From the NCBI GenBank assembly GCA_944470555.2, contig OX104127.1, positions 115,038,741-115,102,740 of the forward strand: a DNA stretch of 64,000 nucleotides, given 5' to 3'. Made by a program: the position numbers and the translations under genes. The notes below the pieces were generated by a model, which saw only the letters and a list, made by a program, of their open reading frames with translations, did no database searches and had not been told where the DNA came from. The stretch is from Heterobilharzia americana (Eukaryota > Platyhelminthes > Trematoda > Strigeidida > Schistosomatidae). Positions 12,401 to 25,749 of this stretch are shown here, piece by piece; position 1 is the first letter of the stretch, and every line of letters begins with the position of its first letter.

Positions 12401-13430
12401 CTTAAAAAGTAAACTTCGCAGGATGGACGACGTCTTAACGTGGAAGGTTACAAAATGCACTTGGGTCTAGTTACATTTAAAGATATAATTCCCTTACCCT
12501 TTAATCTAAACTTCACACGGTTGCCTCTGGTATTTGTCTGTTTAGTCACCCTAAACTTTACAAATATCTTGTTGAAGGAGTTAAGACAGCATATCTCCGT
12601 CCCCTGACGATTTCTATGTTTGATCCACTTTCAGCACAACTGAAGACTTTCGAACCCTGAAATCTTCACTTAAAGACGACAAATCTCTTGGTACGCTCGT
12701 CAGTCCATTTAAGCCGTTGCCGTTTTGTTAACTGCAGAAACGGCGCGTAAACTGGAGTGATGCCTGGCATCATCTCTGAGAGCGATGATTTTCGCCATCA
12801 TCCATCTCGCTTAAGTGGTTAGATACACTTTTAGGGGAACCTCGAACAAACGTGCGCTTAAAACACTACCACTGTACAAGATAATGGGATAATAATAATA
12901 TATATTTCACACAACATAGGTTACATGAGTACAAACCAGTTTGCAAGTTTGACCATTTTGGTGATGAGAAATGACTCTTATGTACAGTGTTAAGCTATAC
13001 ATAAGATACCGTTATTCGTGGCATATAAGAAGTGTGTTGCTGCAGGCTCAGTTCGAAATTAGGAACCATTCCGTTAATGTTTGAATCTTCCAGTACTCTT
13101 GATGGTGGGGCAGGCAGTACAGTCATGACCTTGGGGTGCGTACGTTCGTCGTAAGGTTTTGACGACATGGTGCGCACTGATAAAAGCGGTTTCTGGGATT
13201 CCATTTGAATGCAGGACTGGTCAGGTATACCTGAAAAGCGAACGACAAAATCAAGCAGCAGGCGAAATTCGAAACAGGAGCGCAAAAATAAGTAGGAGTA
13301 GATCAACCATGAAACATCTGGGTGGGTTCTTTGTACTGACTACGAAACTTACTTGAAGTATCCAGAGCCAACTGTTTAGAGGCAAGCTTAAGTTGAAGAT
13401 AGAGATGCGCACGACAGTAATGGAGATTAG
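12400..13430. other. No recognisable gene
   Basis: Upstream on the minus strand of the gypsy remnant. An open piece at 13,306-12,995 (minus, about 100 codons) contains a proline/serine-rich stretch but no motif I recognise. It could be part of the gypsy gag/pol or simply a chance frame. Confidence 0.3.
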
Positions 13431-13435
13431 TCTGA

Positions 13436-15250
13436 TGCCAATAATAAACGACAGGTCTATCGCTCAGTTAGCCACCGTCTATGCATCCTGGGCTAATGAG
13501 GATATACTTGGACCTCTAAATGTATGAAACAGAGCTATTACAGCCCTCGAGTTCCTCCTACACTTATGGGTTGACAATTGCTTACAAGGGTTTGAGAGCT
13601 GGTTCCCCTCCTCACCATAATAAACTTATGTACACTGGTTCCCTCTCAGAGCTACCACGATACACCCCAGGAACAGAAAAGTTTTAAGAATCTTATGTTG
13701 GAAAAACTATGTGGTTAATCACACATACGTACATGAAAATGTACATAAAGTTCGGATAGGTCTAAAAGTATAGGAACTTCTATCTTTTCCAAGCTGATCT
13801 GCGTGGTAATTCCGTTTCCCACATCTGCTCGTTCTTCTCCTTTCTTTTTATTTTACAGCAACAGCTCGATGACGACGTTCAATGCTGAATTTCAATCTGG
13901 ACATATCTACTAAGTGGAAATAATACCTACTGTTTAGCTCCATGAATTATTGGACAGCTCCCAATCTTACGCGGTTCCTGGAACATCTTCACAATCAACC
14001 CATCAGCTGGTCAGGATTCTTCTTGCGGCGAACCGTCTAAAGTTTCCCAACAGCCATAGTGGCACAACTATTCTGAACAAATGATCGAACGAGAGACCAA
14101 TTTACCTATTGGCTAGGGATATGACTTACCTGCAGTAATTTCACACTACATGTTTCATAGTGCTCTGTATCAAGTGATTTTTTAAGTAAAGTTACCATGC
14201 ACCAAATACACTTCTCAAATGATGCTGCTTACGCTAACATGAACGATGCCCGAAGTCCATGTGTAACTGCTGCCGTTTGGACTCTTAACCGTCTCAACGT
14301 CTACCTTCATCTACTACTAGGAGTACTCCCCGTGGAATTAATGTGTACTACCTTTAAGCCACGTGCATAGATTCAGACACTCACCTTTGTTATATAACTG
14401 TAAATACTTACCGATACCCCAGGTGGTATAAATAGGCCCTGTGGTTAGCAAAACCAAGAACTGAAGAACTTTCTAGTGAATGGATGTTTATATCACTAAA
14501 TAAGAAGCTATGCAAATGGACTAACAACGTCATCTGGTTATAACGCAAACTTCGAACATTGAGCGCTTTTGTCGTTGATAGCAGAACCTATCTGTGTAAT
14601 GATAGATGGAAATCCATACTCGTCTCTTGATTTGCAGCAAGTTTCAATAAGTTTGTGCATATCAATGACTTGCTATGCGATTTATATAATTCCCGGCACC
14701 ATTCTGTAGACTTTCAAAATCATTTTAACGGTGCTTGTGAACTGGTATCTGTCATGTAAAATCTATTACATGGGAATAGGAATTTTTATCGTCATCACTT
14801 CGACTCACTGCATATGCTGAAAGTGGTATTTTATTTGTGCCGTAACCGCGATCTGATGTTTTTGATGGAATTAAACGACCTCCACTCCGTACTATTCAGG
14901 ACCCGTGAAATCTTGCAGATTTTCCAGCACATATCAATGTGACGATGCCTGTAAACTGGCTTCTCTTATGTTAAATTACTAATGTGAGATTAAAAATTTA
15001 TATTTACATACACATGTAAGATATCACTACGAAATAGAGGATTTTGGACGAGGTATTCACCCGTTACAAACCCATGTGCAAAAGTTTGATTAAAATATAA
15101 GCATTCAAATCAAATTCATGGTTTTTTAAGATGGTAACCACACTTTGTCCAGTTACGGGAGAGGGATGATCATGGCGTTGCCTGTTGAGTATTACCATAT
15201 CGGGGCCACCGAAACAATATGGTGGTGCAGAGTACTTACATGTAGGTACT
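13436..15250 (+). repeat. Long unclassified repeat, copy A
   Basis: This block is a diverged direct repeat of 23,719-25,745. Matching landmarks include CCACCGTCTATGCRTYCTGG, a TAAAGTTCGGATRGRTCTAAAA stretch near 13,747 and 24,049, GGTCAGGATTCTT-like text near 14,010 and 24,310, and ATAACGCAAACTTCGAAMA followed by GAGCGCTT near 14,540 and 24,790. Neither copy has a long frame. A part near 14,880-14,990 also occurs at 21,740-21,850 and inverted near 1,000. The type of element is unknown; an LTR or UTR of a retroelement is possible. Confidence 0.6.
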
Positions 15251-15549
15251 GATAACAAAGGGGAAATAATAAAACGTGTTACATGTTAAACCCACCGACA
15301 AACAGTTTTTTTATCAATCAGGAGTAAAGAGATTATTTTAAGGGAAGAATCTTAAGAGATAGGTATTAGGCCGTGGGATTGGTTAAGTTGTGAAGAAATG
15401 TAGGTTGCATTAGAGTAGCTACAGAGTTCACTGTTGCAAATCCTATCACAATCCGCTTCCTGCTCATTTTTGGCAGTTTTCTTTTTTAGAAATTAGATTT
15501 TAACTTAACTAATGCGTTTAGTTTTCGGCATTGTGTACTTTTGTCTCTG

Positions 15550-18450
15550 CTGTTAGCGCCCCTTGAGTCTAGGTACCAGTAGCAACATTGTGCGTGGTAT
15601 TACCTTTTGTGGTTTGGCCGTCAGAGAATTGACGGGAATCGCCAGATAAAAGGAATTCACTAAGTGATCGTTGAAACTGGCCCAGATATCTACATGCTGG
15701 TACAGAAAAGGGAAGTTTGTTCCACAGCACACTGCATTGCGTTATGAAAAACCTACATCGAAGGACTGAGCGATACTTATTTATTGCAACGGTGTGTTTG
15801 CTATTAGGGAGACTATGTGAAGGTGTTGATTTAAAAGTGACAGAACATTTCGTTTTACAGTTCCCAAATGAAAGACTAAAAGGAAAGGTTAGGTTGAGCT
15901 TCAGGCAACTCAACCAGGGCGATTCTAGTTCTAGTTTTTTGCATCTTGCTTTGAATGCAAGTCCTTCGTTTTGTATTATTAGGTGCTGAGTAAAGTTTCG
16001 TTGAACGTTCTCCACTCTAATTATATCAGATGCTTTCATGTTACTACAGATAACTGTGCACTAATCCACTGTTGGGTGAACCACAACTTTGTGTGGTATA
16101 AGTTTCTCCATAGGTGTATGTTATCGCGTAGACGACTTATGAGTCATCTGTGTTAAGAAACTACTGAGTCTGTGTACTCCATAAAGGTCAAAACCCTGTG
16201 GTAAGTGATGCCGAGGTCTTTCACACTGTTGAATATCCTCAGTACAGTGTCACCCAGGTGTAGCGTTACGTCTGTATGGATTATTTGAAATGGAGGATGC
16301 CACCTTTATTCGGGTTTCGAGGGGACTGCCAGGTCACGCTCCACGTGAATGTTCTCTTCAGTTCACCTCGTAGTCGCAGGAAACCTTGTGCTGGTGCTGT
16401 GTGGGGAAAGCTGTGGACTATCTTCAAGTCGTCTGCGAAAAGGCAGGGTGTACCATTTCAGACAATGCTGCAGATATCGTTCACATTGATAAGGAAACGA
16501 AACGGTCCTACCACACGTCTCTCGGCGATACCACTCTGTACGGGTCTAACGGAGGAGTAGCAATAACTGAATTTTAGTACTTGAAAGAGACCCCCCAGGG
16601 ATGTTCCAAGTCAGGGCGGTAACGGGTCTTGGAAACCACGTGACTGCAACTTAGTGACTAGGAGTTTGTTAGGCACCTTTTTCGAATCTTGTCTGAGGTC
16701 TGAGGAAAGGTAGTTACGAGTCGTCCCTGTTCATACTTGCTTGAAACATAGTCCGGATATTCAAGATAGCTGGTAGAGTATGGTTGGCCTTGCAAGAATC
16801 CACATAGTGCTGGTGAGGTAACTGGTTTGTCGTCAAGAGTTGACAACTGCTTTCACAATCATTTTTTCCACAGTCCTAGTTACTACTGACGTGATGTTCG
16901 CAGGTCGGTAGTTTTCTATATTAGATGCCGGCCCGCATTTATGCTTGGGGTATACGTATGATAGTTTCCAGTCCTCAGGGTATTTGCCACTGGAGAGGGA
17001 GGCATTAAAGAGCTTCAAGAGAATCAGTGGTATATCTTCGCCACCTGTTTTCAGCAAGATGGTTGGAGTTTCATCAGGTCCAGCACTGTATAAGGTTCGA
17101 AGTGATGCCATGACTAGGGAAATGTTTTGCTGGTTGAAGAGCACAATACTTATCGAGCGAGCTGATGTTGTGAGCATATCAACGACCTCTGCTTTGTCCC
17201 CTTGTGGAAAGCAGCTAGCAAACTGGTAATTAAACAGCTCGGAGATTTGTAGTAGGTCATCGTAGAGGATGCCGTTGTCTGTGAACAAACTGGGGGTACT
17301 ATTTCTGGAGCTGCTTGTCTGGGTTTTCATCAGCCCACTAGTGGTTCTGCATTACCAATTTTGCTGCGCTGTATTTGTTCTTGTTTAACGGCTTCTAGTA
17401 CCCTTTCCGCCCAAAATGTGTCGTATGTGTCTTACAGCATGATAAGCGATGAAAAGCCATCGGATTTATAGTACTCTTCGCCATGGTTACGCATGTGGTT
17501 GCGTACCCTCGTATCTATAAAGTCAACTCTGTTTTTCCTGATTCCTCTTTGGAGCGCTGGAGCAATATAGTCTTGAGCTGTGCCTATATATTCATAAAAT
17601 AGATCACAGAGTTCTTTGGCTGAACTGTTGGTAAAGTAGGGGCCCTAACCTAGGCAGCCGAGAAAGCATTGTAGTTCGTTCCATTTGGCATACTTGTAGT
17701 TTCTAGTTAGAACTGTTCCCGGCTTTTGGGCTAATTTTGTGCTGGATATGTTGAAGTATCCATATACTATCTTGTGACTGCTGCCTGGGAATTGTGTACT
17801 TACTTGGAGTTTTGCGGGTGTGGTTCCGTTTGTGAGGACTAGGTCCAGGACACCATTCTACCTGGTAGGGTGTTCCACATATTGTTGCCAACCCTCTGTT
17901 CCAGGAATGCTTGCAAATTTATCAAAGCGCTCTGGATAGCTGATTGGTCGCCACGTTATATCTGGCGTGCTGAAGTCGTCACACGTAACTTTCGCTTTTT
18001 GTGTGGTAGTGATGCCACACTAAGGAACACGCTTGTTAGCTGAGACTGAGGAGGAAGGGGGCCGGTGAATGCATCCTAATAGAGGGGGTGTGGAGCGAGT
18101 AAGTTTGGTGATAACGCATACTGAGTCATCAGTCTCGTTTAGCTCAGAGGTTGAGCACTGCGTAGCAGTGATGTCGGGCTTTATGTAGATAATGCACCCT
18201 CCTCCCTTACCACGTGGTATGTCCCTCCTGAACAAGGAATAGTTGTCGATGGAGATCCCTGTGTCGCAAATATCAGATGCACACCATGTTTCTGTAACCA
18301 TTATCATGGACGGATCACGTAACAGAGATAGCAGCATAATCTTTCATCTTGTTGCGTATAGAGAAGGCGTTAATCAAGTAAAACGAGAGCGAGTAAAGAG
18401 TACAAAAGTGTTCGAATACATTTGGATAAAGTCAGCACTTCTGTACATTC
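15550..18450 (-). mobile_element. CR1-like non-LTR retrotransposon, second family, dead
   Basis: Read on the minus strand. The endonuclease start is at about 18,440-18,020, with MIMVTETWCASDICDTGISI and GKGGGCIIYI. The connecting region is at 17,891-17,340. The RT fingers are at 17,330-16,833, with ENYRPANITSVVTRTVEKM. The palm contains LFADDLKIVHS at about 16,407-16,442, and the thumb/tail is at 16,039-15,569. Stops and frameshifts are frequent. The catalytic FADD (16,439-16,428) is intact, unlike the neighbouring CR1 copies. The tail reads WNKLPFSVPACRYLGQFQRS, the usual WN-LP motif. The sequence is clearly different from the element at 2-6.7 kb, so it is a separate family. Its 5' end is not visible. 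Confidence 0.82.
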
Positions 18451-21400
18451 CTTGTGGGTCCTTTGCGTTCATCGTGCTAGCAATGTCATGACCCTTTGTA
18501 CAGGGCGACAATTCGATAAAAGGTTTTTAATTGTATCCCATCACCTGATGTCGCCAGTAGATTCTTGTCAGGTGCCTTGCAGGAGACTGAGCTAGAAACT
18601 ATGCAGTAATAATGAACTTCTGAGGAGATTAGCAGTCTATAAACATTTTCTATGGCCAGACCAAAATAGTAGTAATGGTTATTCCTGAACATACAGGCAC
18701 ACGTCAGTTTCACACATGTGAATAAATTTCTATGCAAACTACACTTTTCTTCATGGGATGTAATCCTGGTCCCCACCTCTTCTCTCGCTAGGGGTTATTG
18801 ATGCTGCAGACCTATAAAATGAAACGTCCCAGCAAGGTAGGTGTACACAAATCGACGAGATGGACAACCTTGTATAGATCGCTTAGGAATAATGATGAAG
18901 GTCTCATGAAGGAATATATTTTCCGAGTTTTAAGCTGATTGTGGAAATCGAAACCCAACTGGTGAGACTGTATGATCCAAAATGAAGAATATCTGTGTAC
19001 TGAAAGTTCATGCCTTGACCGAGATAGTTGACTGCGACTTTGTGGTCGGGTGGATTTTTCTCATGGTCTCGAAAGTGAGTGGTGGAAGCACAAAGAATTT
19101 TGTAATCAGAGTCTGGTTGCCTCTGGTGGCCGCAGGTTTTCTACAGTTTACACTGCCGTCGTCCTGCCAAGGCTTATTGTCGGTGGCAGGGATTTCCAGA
19201 AGTGTGCTACCGTCGTTGATATGGGTTGCCTTAAGTTGCAAAGCACTGTGTCGCACTTTGGTAGGCACCAAGTGCTGGGCTGCTACACTGGTTACTCACT
19301 GGTTACAGATTTATATCGCCGATCCAACCTCATACAATCGTTTGTGACCAAGTATCTTCGCCGACTTCAGCAGGGGAACTAGTTCCCCCAGAGTGACGGA
19401 CACACCTTGCTGGTGGGCACCAACAATAGCGAAACCTGTGTCTAAGGCCCTCTGCCGGTTGATCCTTAGCACTGGACATCAAGGCCAGCATCTGAGTGGA
19501 GTTGCCCAGTTTACACTTGCTCCCTCCTTAAGTAAGTGCATGGTTTAGAATAGTGACCACATTCGTTAGTATGATTAAGTTTTGGTCCGATAAGATGGGT
19601 AGTAACTAGTTCATGAGGTTGCTGAGTTTCACTTGTGCCTAGCTATTTGTCTTGCGTCCACTGAAGATTGTGACCCAAGGCGTGCGAAGTCTGCCGCCCA
19701 TTTAGGATGTCCCTAATTCCCACTGTGTATTGGCTTCCCTCTGCCTTTTGGCTCGGTCCCCATATGTGCTTTAACTCTAAGTAACTTCCTAGTTGCTTCG
19801 CTTAACTACTTTGATGACTCTAATGGATTTATTTTTCCTTGATGGCAAATAGGCGAAATAACACATAATGCATTGGTTTCTCCTAATTTCCCCTGGTTCA
19901 GTTACTATTCTTGATGTTCGCTTGGTTCAGTCTTTTTGTTCTCACACGCTAAGTGATGTCTTTCAACTCTGCTATCGCAAGAAGCTTTTCCATACTGGAG
20001 GAGTTATGTATTAATGAGCCTATTAGGGTGTTAGTTGCCTGTCTGATAGTTGAAAGTTATTAATATATTGATAGATGTGGCTTCGCTGTGAAGTTTACGG
20101 TGAAATGCTTTAAACGCCTAAGAACTCAACATCTTTGGCACCATATACGACTAAATAGGAATCTGAAAACTACTACAGTTGTAAAGGACAAGATTCTGTG
20201 CTAGAGCAGGAATTAAAAGAAGGACAGCCCTACCGCGTCAAGGCATTTCAACTCTGAGGGTTCTGCATGCATGAAGAAACAACCGAATGGTATTGCTAGA
20301 ACTGCTAATCCTACTACCTAAACCACAATGGTAGTACAGCAGTCTGAAGAGGACTTGGACATAAGTTAGCCAGATTCTTTAGTTGCTCATGAAACCACAA
20401 CTGTCAATACATGCTACTTCAAGCAACCGGTGGCAAAAGCCTGTCCGCTGACAGTAATAACAATAAACACAGACATGTGGGCAATGTCTTGCCCTCAAAG
20501 CCTCTGAAGTTCTCCGAGAAAGTAAATCTTATAAGCTCTCCTTCAAACTACGGTGAAGAATACTCCGTAGCTAACACGCTCAAAATGAATAAGATTGGCA
20601 ACTTATCCGTGAGAAAGACAGTCTTGCAGGGAAGGCCCACTCAAAGACACGTTTTTAACTTGGCCTCAGCCCTCGGAAAAACATACTCCAATAGTTCAGA
20701 GGTGTCTCATGTCGTACAGTACTATAGGCAACGCTTCTAAAGCCATCAGGGCCCTGGTGGGATGCCATGTGAATACGGAATACCTTTACGGCCCTAGTGT
20801 CACATGTACCTGATATAAATACATTTCAGCACCCTATAGGAATGCTTCCAATTCCCCGCTGAATACCATTTCTACATCCAAGCCAATTCAAAGTTTTGGG
20901 GAATCCCTCACAACGTTTACGACACATGACTTATAGGGTGGTTTCGAAATTAAAAAACACAAACTTGGAGTAACCGTCCTCAACTTCCCCAGGTCAAAAA
21001 CTAGACAACACGTCACAAGTAAGAACGAACGTTCATGCACCCGAAAAGCAGGTAATCAGAAATGGCTGGACAGTAAAATTTCAAAAGTCGTATCGTCATA
21101 CACCACGACGTGAACGGAAATCTGAACTGACGGTTAAATCTAAGAGATCAACTCAACTATTGACTCTAAGCTGAACATATTCACCACAATGTTATGCAAC
21201 AGGCTTTTCTAGCACTTCATCTAACAGTGAATATAACTCCTTGATTGTGCTGCATACCTTGACGTGAACAGTACGAAAAGCAGATTGCCACTGGTCTACA
21301 GTTCTTCAAATGTTTATTCCTCTGCATGAAAACACTCAACTGTAATGGCATAAATCAATTTTTGCTGTGAGCGGTAACACATAAATACAGGGAAATGCTT

Positions 21401-21860
21401 GGACATGGATATTCATTTGGATTGCCTGATTTCGTGGAGACTTGCAGACTCCCGAAATCGTCAATGTGGATTCTTTTGGTCTCCAAAGCTATAAGCATAA
21501 GAATTTATGGTTAAGTGGACGTTTATGTAGCGTAACGTGGCATTACGAAGACGAGTCGAACTTGTCGACCACTTGGAACGGAAATTCGGAATTTTGCGTG
21601 ATCTTGATACCACCCGTGGTGAGAAAACATGGCTAAAATTGATTTAAACTTTGACACTCTATATAAGCCGATGAGTGATATTTTCTTGTTTGTTTCCTAA
21701 CTAGTGGAATCTTCAGAATTTTTTAATAGAGTTTATTGACATACCCCCTGTACCACTCAGGACTTGTAAAATCTTGTCGATTTTTCAACATGTATCAGTG
21801 TGATGACGTCTGTTAACTGCCATTCTGCGTCTTAAATCCCCAATGTGAAAATGAAATCAT
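18450..21860. other. Unassigned transposon-like DNA
   Basis: Contains several overlapping medium frames on both strands near 18,980-19,390, which might include ORF1 of the minus-strand CR1-like element, but no motif is certain. A plus-strand open frame of 109 codons at 20,411-20,740 has ordinary amino-acid composition and no recognised domain. It is uninterrupted, but has no homologous or splice context. At 21,740-21,850 lies a fragment of the repeat shared with 14,880-14,990. Confidence 0.4.
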
Positions 21861-21869
21861 CAGTGTTAA

Positions 21870-23560
21870 TTATACTGAAACTCGTGTCCGCGACACAAGT
21901 GGCACTTCGGGTATAAGAAACTTCTCCAACCAGCTAGACGTACAAGACAGTGTAAAGTATTTCGCAAGCCATGGTAAAATCTTCACACTTCTGCTGATCA
22001 GCATACGCTCGTCGCCGAAGAAAATTTTCGACTTGGGAAAGATGGTCTTACTTGCCAAACCTTCAGTGGTTTTAGTCGCTGAATCACGGTCCCATACTTC
22101 AGCCCCTGATGCAGTCCGGCGCATGGACGGTTATACTCCTTGTTGCAGTGACCAAGATCATAACTATTGAGTAGATTTCCCTGTTTATATGTGTAGCCTT
22201 GTTACAATTAATAAGGTTGAAGATGGTACATTAAGTGCTCGGCCTGATTCACTGTGGGTTACTTTAAACGGTAGTGGCCATAAAACCCTCGTAGGCTGCC
22301 TCACAGAACACTATATCCAACAAAGGAATCTGACGAGCTTGTTGCTGAATCGTCTTCCCCTGCTGCATTCCACGGCATTGATTCAAATTTATTACGAGAA
22401 ACTTCAACCCTCCCGAAGTTGGCTGACGAACCGGTTGCAACCCACTATGGTATGGTGAAATATTTCCTGCGGATGGAAACAATACACCCATCCACTCGCA
22501 CGTGGAGTTAGAACGACAGATCTAGTCTCTTGTCCTGGAACCACTCTGGTCACCATGCACGTTAGGGGTGAATTCGCTAACAGCGACCACAGAATTGTCT
22601 TCTGGTCTCATTAGGAACAGATCCTGCTTTACCGGACATTTTGATTTCTTAGACTTCCCCACCAGTAACCTTGAGGCGCGAAGAATCGTCAGCGTTCTAT
22701 AATTCGATGTGTCAAAGGCATTTGGTACACTGTCTCATAACATACTCTACAGTAAGCTGCCAAAGGTTGGTATTTGTAAATCCCCATTTGGTTGCCTCAA
22801 GTTGATTCTTAGTGATCCTACCTAAATAGTGAAAGTAAACTCCGTGCAGTCGGAACCTAAACACATAACTGACGAAGTTTTACAAGGTCTTTTACCCATG
22901 CTTTTTTTGTTGTGTATAATTTATGTCAGGGGTGTGTGCAACTGCTTCAGTGGATATAAAACATTCCCATGTACTGATTATCTGAAGGTTGTGCATGCTT
23001 GTCACTCTCACGAACTATGCAATACTCCCGACAGTTCACAACAGGAGCAAGGTGGACTCGCAGCATGGCGGGCAGGGTCCCGCCTTGAATTCAATAATGA
23101 CAAGCGTGGTTGGCTTGACATGGGCAAAGATAACCTCGGCCTAACCCTCAGGGTACATAGACAAAAGCCACCAAGACGCCCTTCTGTGCTAGACCTTGGC
23201 ATCAGACACTCCGTAGGCTAGGCACTGCCGGAAAAACAGCTTATGCCAGATCCAAAGCATGCAAACTCCTGGGATGCATCATCTGTACCTTCCGCAGCAC
23301 TGAATCGATGGTTTTGCTTTATGAGGTGTGTGCATCGCCCGTTCACTCTCGGTGGCCTTCGTGCAAGCGATAAACTGAAATTGGAGGAGGTGCAACGTTT
23401 CTTCGACTTTGGAACACTGAGAGTGGACTGCAACCTAGACTGCACATTAAGACGTAACGTGCCCTGGTTACAGCCTCTCTGAAACAGGCGCCATAGACTG
23501 AACCTCATATTATATATTACGTTACTCCGAAAGCACCTGCACTCTCATGGTACGGAAATC
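21870..23560 (+). mobile_element. CR1-like retrotransposon copy, same family as 2.3-6.7 kb, internally deleted
   Basis: Plus-strand endonuclease at 21,965-22,310: LAKPSVVLVAESRSH (catalytic Glu block), then INKVEDGTLSARPDSLWVTL. RT begins near 22,700 with FDVSKAFGTLSHN, continues at 22,829-23,221 (palm, with catalytic box changed to PCTDYLKVV), and ends at 23,243-23,482 with KLKLEEVQRFFDFGTLRVDC. Roughly 0.7 kb of the endonuclease-RT junction present in the minus-strand relative is missing between 22,460 and 22,690. The RT tail after 23,482 is lost, so it is a dead, deleted copy. Confidence 0.78.
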
Positions 23561-23718
23561 AAGCCAGTTATAACGTCTACCCATGATATGAGCGACCATA
23601 AAGTATTGGTTGAAACTGGGCATTGTACGGCAAGCCCGTGAGGTAATTTCATCCCCAATAAATTCTGTTACATTTGGAATAGGTCCCCGGACGAAACCCA
23701 TAAGCAGGTTTGTTAACA

Positions 23719-25745
23719 AGGTTCCGCCTCTCTCTTAGTGTGCCATCAATAAGCGTTTGGTCTATTGCCCATTCCACCACCGTCTATGCGTTCTGGACTG
23801 ATGAGAACATACCTGCACCTCTAGACATATGGAATGGAATTAACGAAATCCTTGAGGTCTTCTTACACCAATGGGTCTACGGTTGCCTGCAACAGCATGG
23901 GTACCAGTCCCCCTTCTAATGTAATCCACTTTACGTATGCTTCGTTCCTCTCAGATCCACCGCAAAATACCTCAGATGTAGAAACGTTTATGAATCTCGC
24001 CATGGGAAACCTATGCAGTTGATCCACACGCATACATGAAGGTGCTTATAAAGTTCGGATGGATCTAAAAGGATACGAACTTTTCTTTTCTTTAAGTTGA
24101 AATGCTTGATTATTTTCCTTTTTCATATTTGCCCCTGCTCCCCTCTTACCTGCGCAGTAACTGCCCGATGAGGACATTTGAGGTTGAATTTCACTTTGAA
24201 CATAGCTACTTCTTGGGAACAATGCCAGCTGTGTGACAATAAGACTCAGTGAGCTGCTCGCAACCTTTCGTGATTTCCGCAGCAGCTTCACAACCAACTC
24301 GCCTATTAGTCAGGATTCTTCAGGCGATGCACCGTCCAAATTTTCCGGGCGGTTGTGGTAGCAAAAATATTCCAAACAAGTGACTGGACCATAGATCAAT
24401 TTGCCTACTGACTCAGTAATCCTTCACTACGAGTTTTCTAGAACTCTGTGTCAAGTGAACTCATCAAATTGAAGTCACTATAAATCGGATATGCTACTTG
24501 AGTTGTGCTGCCTACATTAATACGGAAGGTGCCTGACGTCCTTGTATGACTATTGCTATTTGGGCATGCATTCTTTCAGTGCCTGTTTCCATGCCCAACA
24601 AAAAGTATTCCCCTTCAAATTTAACATGGGCAACCGGGAATGAATAGACTGAGATTCTCACCTTGGTTGTGTACTCACTGATACCCCGAATTCTTCGTGG
24701 ACAGCAAAGCTACGAGGGGAGTAACTTTCCCATAGATAGTTATATTACTAAACAGCAAACTGTGCATGTGGACTTACATTCTGGTTGGCAATAACGCAAA
24801 CTTCGAAAAATGAGCGCTTCGACCTTAATAGCGGAACCTATACGTGTATTACGGAGAAAGTAAATTCATGTCTGTCTTGTGAACCACATCGAGTTTTAGT
24901 TTCATTAAGCATGCTAATAGCATGGTATGTAGATTATTGAACATCAACTACCATTTTGTGCACTTTCAAGAATTATCAACTTGATGGTATCTGTCATGTT
25001 GAATCCATTATGTGAGAATAAGGTACTGTTGCTGCGTATAAGCCAAAAAATTTTACAGCAGGAATCTCTTCTTTTTGACGCCCCTTTCGTCAGCCTCTTC
25101 CCTGAGTCAAACATTAGAGGGGAGGCTGAAGATCTGATTGTATTTGTTTGTGTTTCGTCATCGGTACTTACAAGCTAGATAAAAGCACCTGTTAGGCAGC
25201 TGCAGCGCTACACAGCAGTACAGAATCTATTCCCATACATATGCACTCCTTTATTGCAGCGACCTTTGTCAAGGTGGTACATGAGGTTTGTAAATACAAG
25301 AATGTGAAGCTTCGATTCCATGTTTCCACCAGTGGAACACTCACGGTGTGCGTGTGTGCTGGGCTTATGCAGAGGAATTTGATAACAACCATGAATCAGT
25401 TCGATCCAACGCCAGCTTACTGCACTGCAAAACTAGAGGCTCCTGTTGGTTTTGCGTGGGTCTGACAATGAGTCCTGTTGAGCCAACATTAGGATTCCCT
25501 GGGTTGATGCTGGTTTTCTTTGATACGATGTTGGTTATTCATTGAACTAAGAGATAATACGAGACTAGCGCTGGGCCAACCTACTGCCAAGTTTGATCTT
25601 ATCATGTACATGACAAACCCATGTGTCTACCCAATCCTGAATAAAGTTAATGGGTGCGCTACGTTCCCATATTTTGGTGGCCCAGGGCGTTTAGAAGCCC
25701 TCGGCATGTTGGCGAATTTTCCCAGCCAGCAGTAATCAGGAGAAT
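23719..25745 (+). repeat. Long unclassified repeat, copy B
   Basis: Direct repeat partner of 13,436-15,250, about 10.3 kb away in the same orientation. Similarity is collinear but diverged, with many indels. About 0.6 kb around 25,030-25,600 is extra compared with copy A. The final part, near ACAAACCCATGTG at 25,612, matches 15,066 again. Short open frames at 25,241-25,735 have no recognised domain. Confidence 0.55.
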
Positions 25746-25749
25746 GAAG

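Noticed and set aside
16276..16577. Plus-strand frames of 94 and 63 codons
   Set aside because: They lie antisense to the CR1-like RT palm, including its FADD box.
18982..19382. Overlapping 87-121 codon frames on both strands
   Set aside because: No motif, and three competing frames over the same bases; coding strand cannot be decided. ORF1 of the CR1-like element remains possible.
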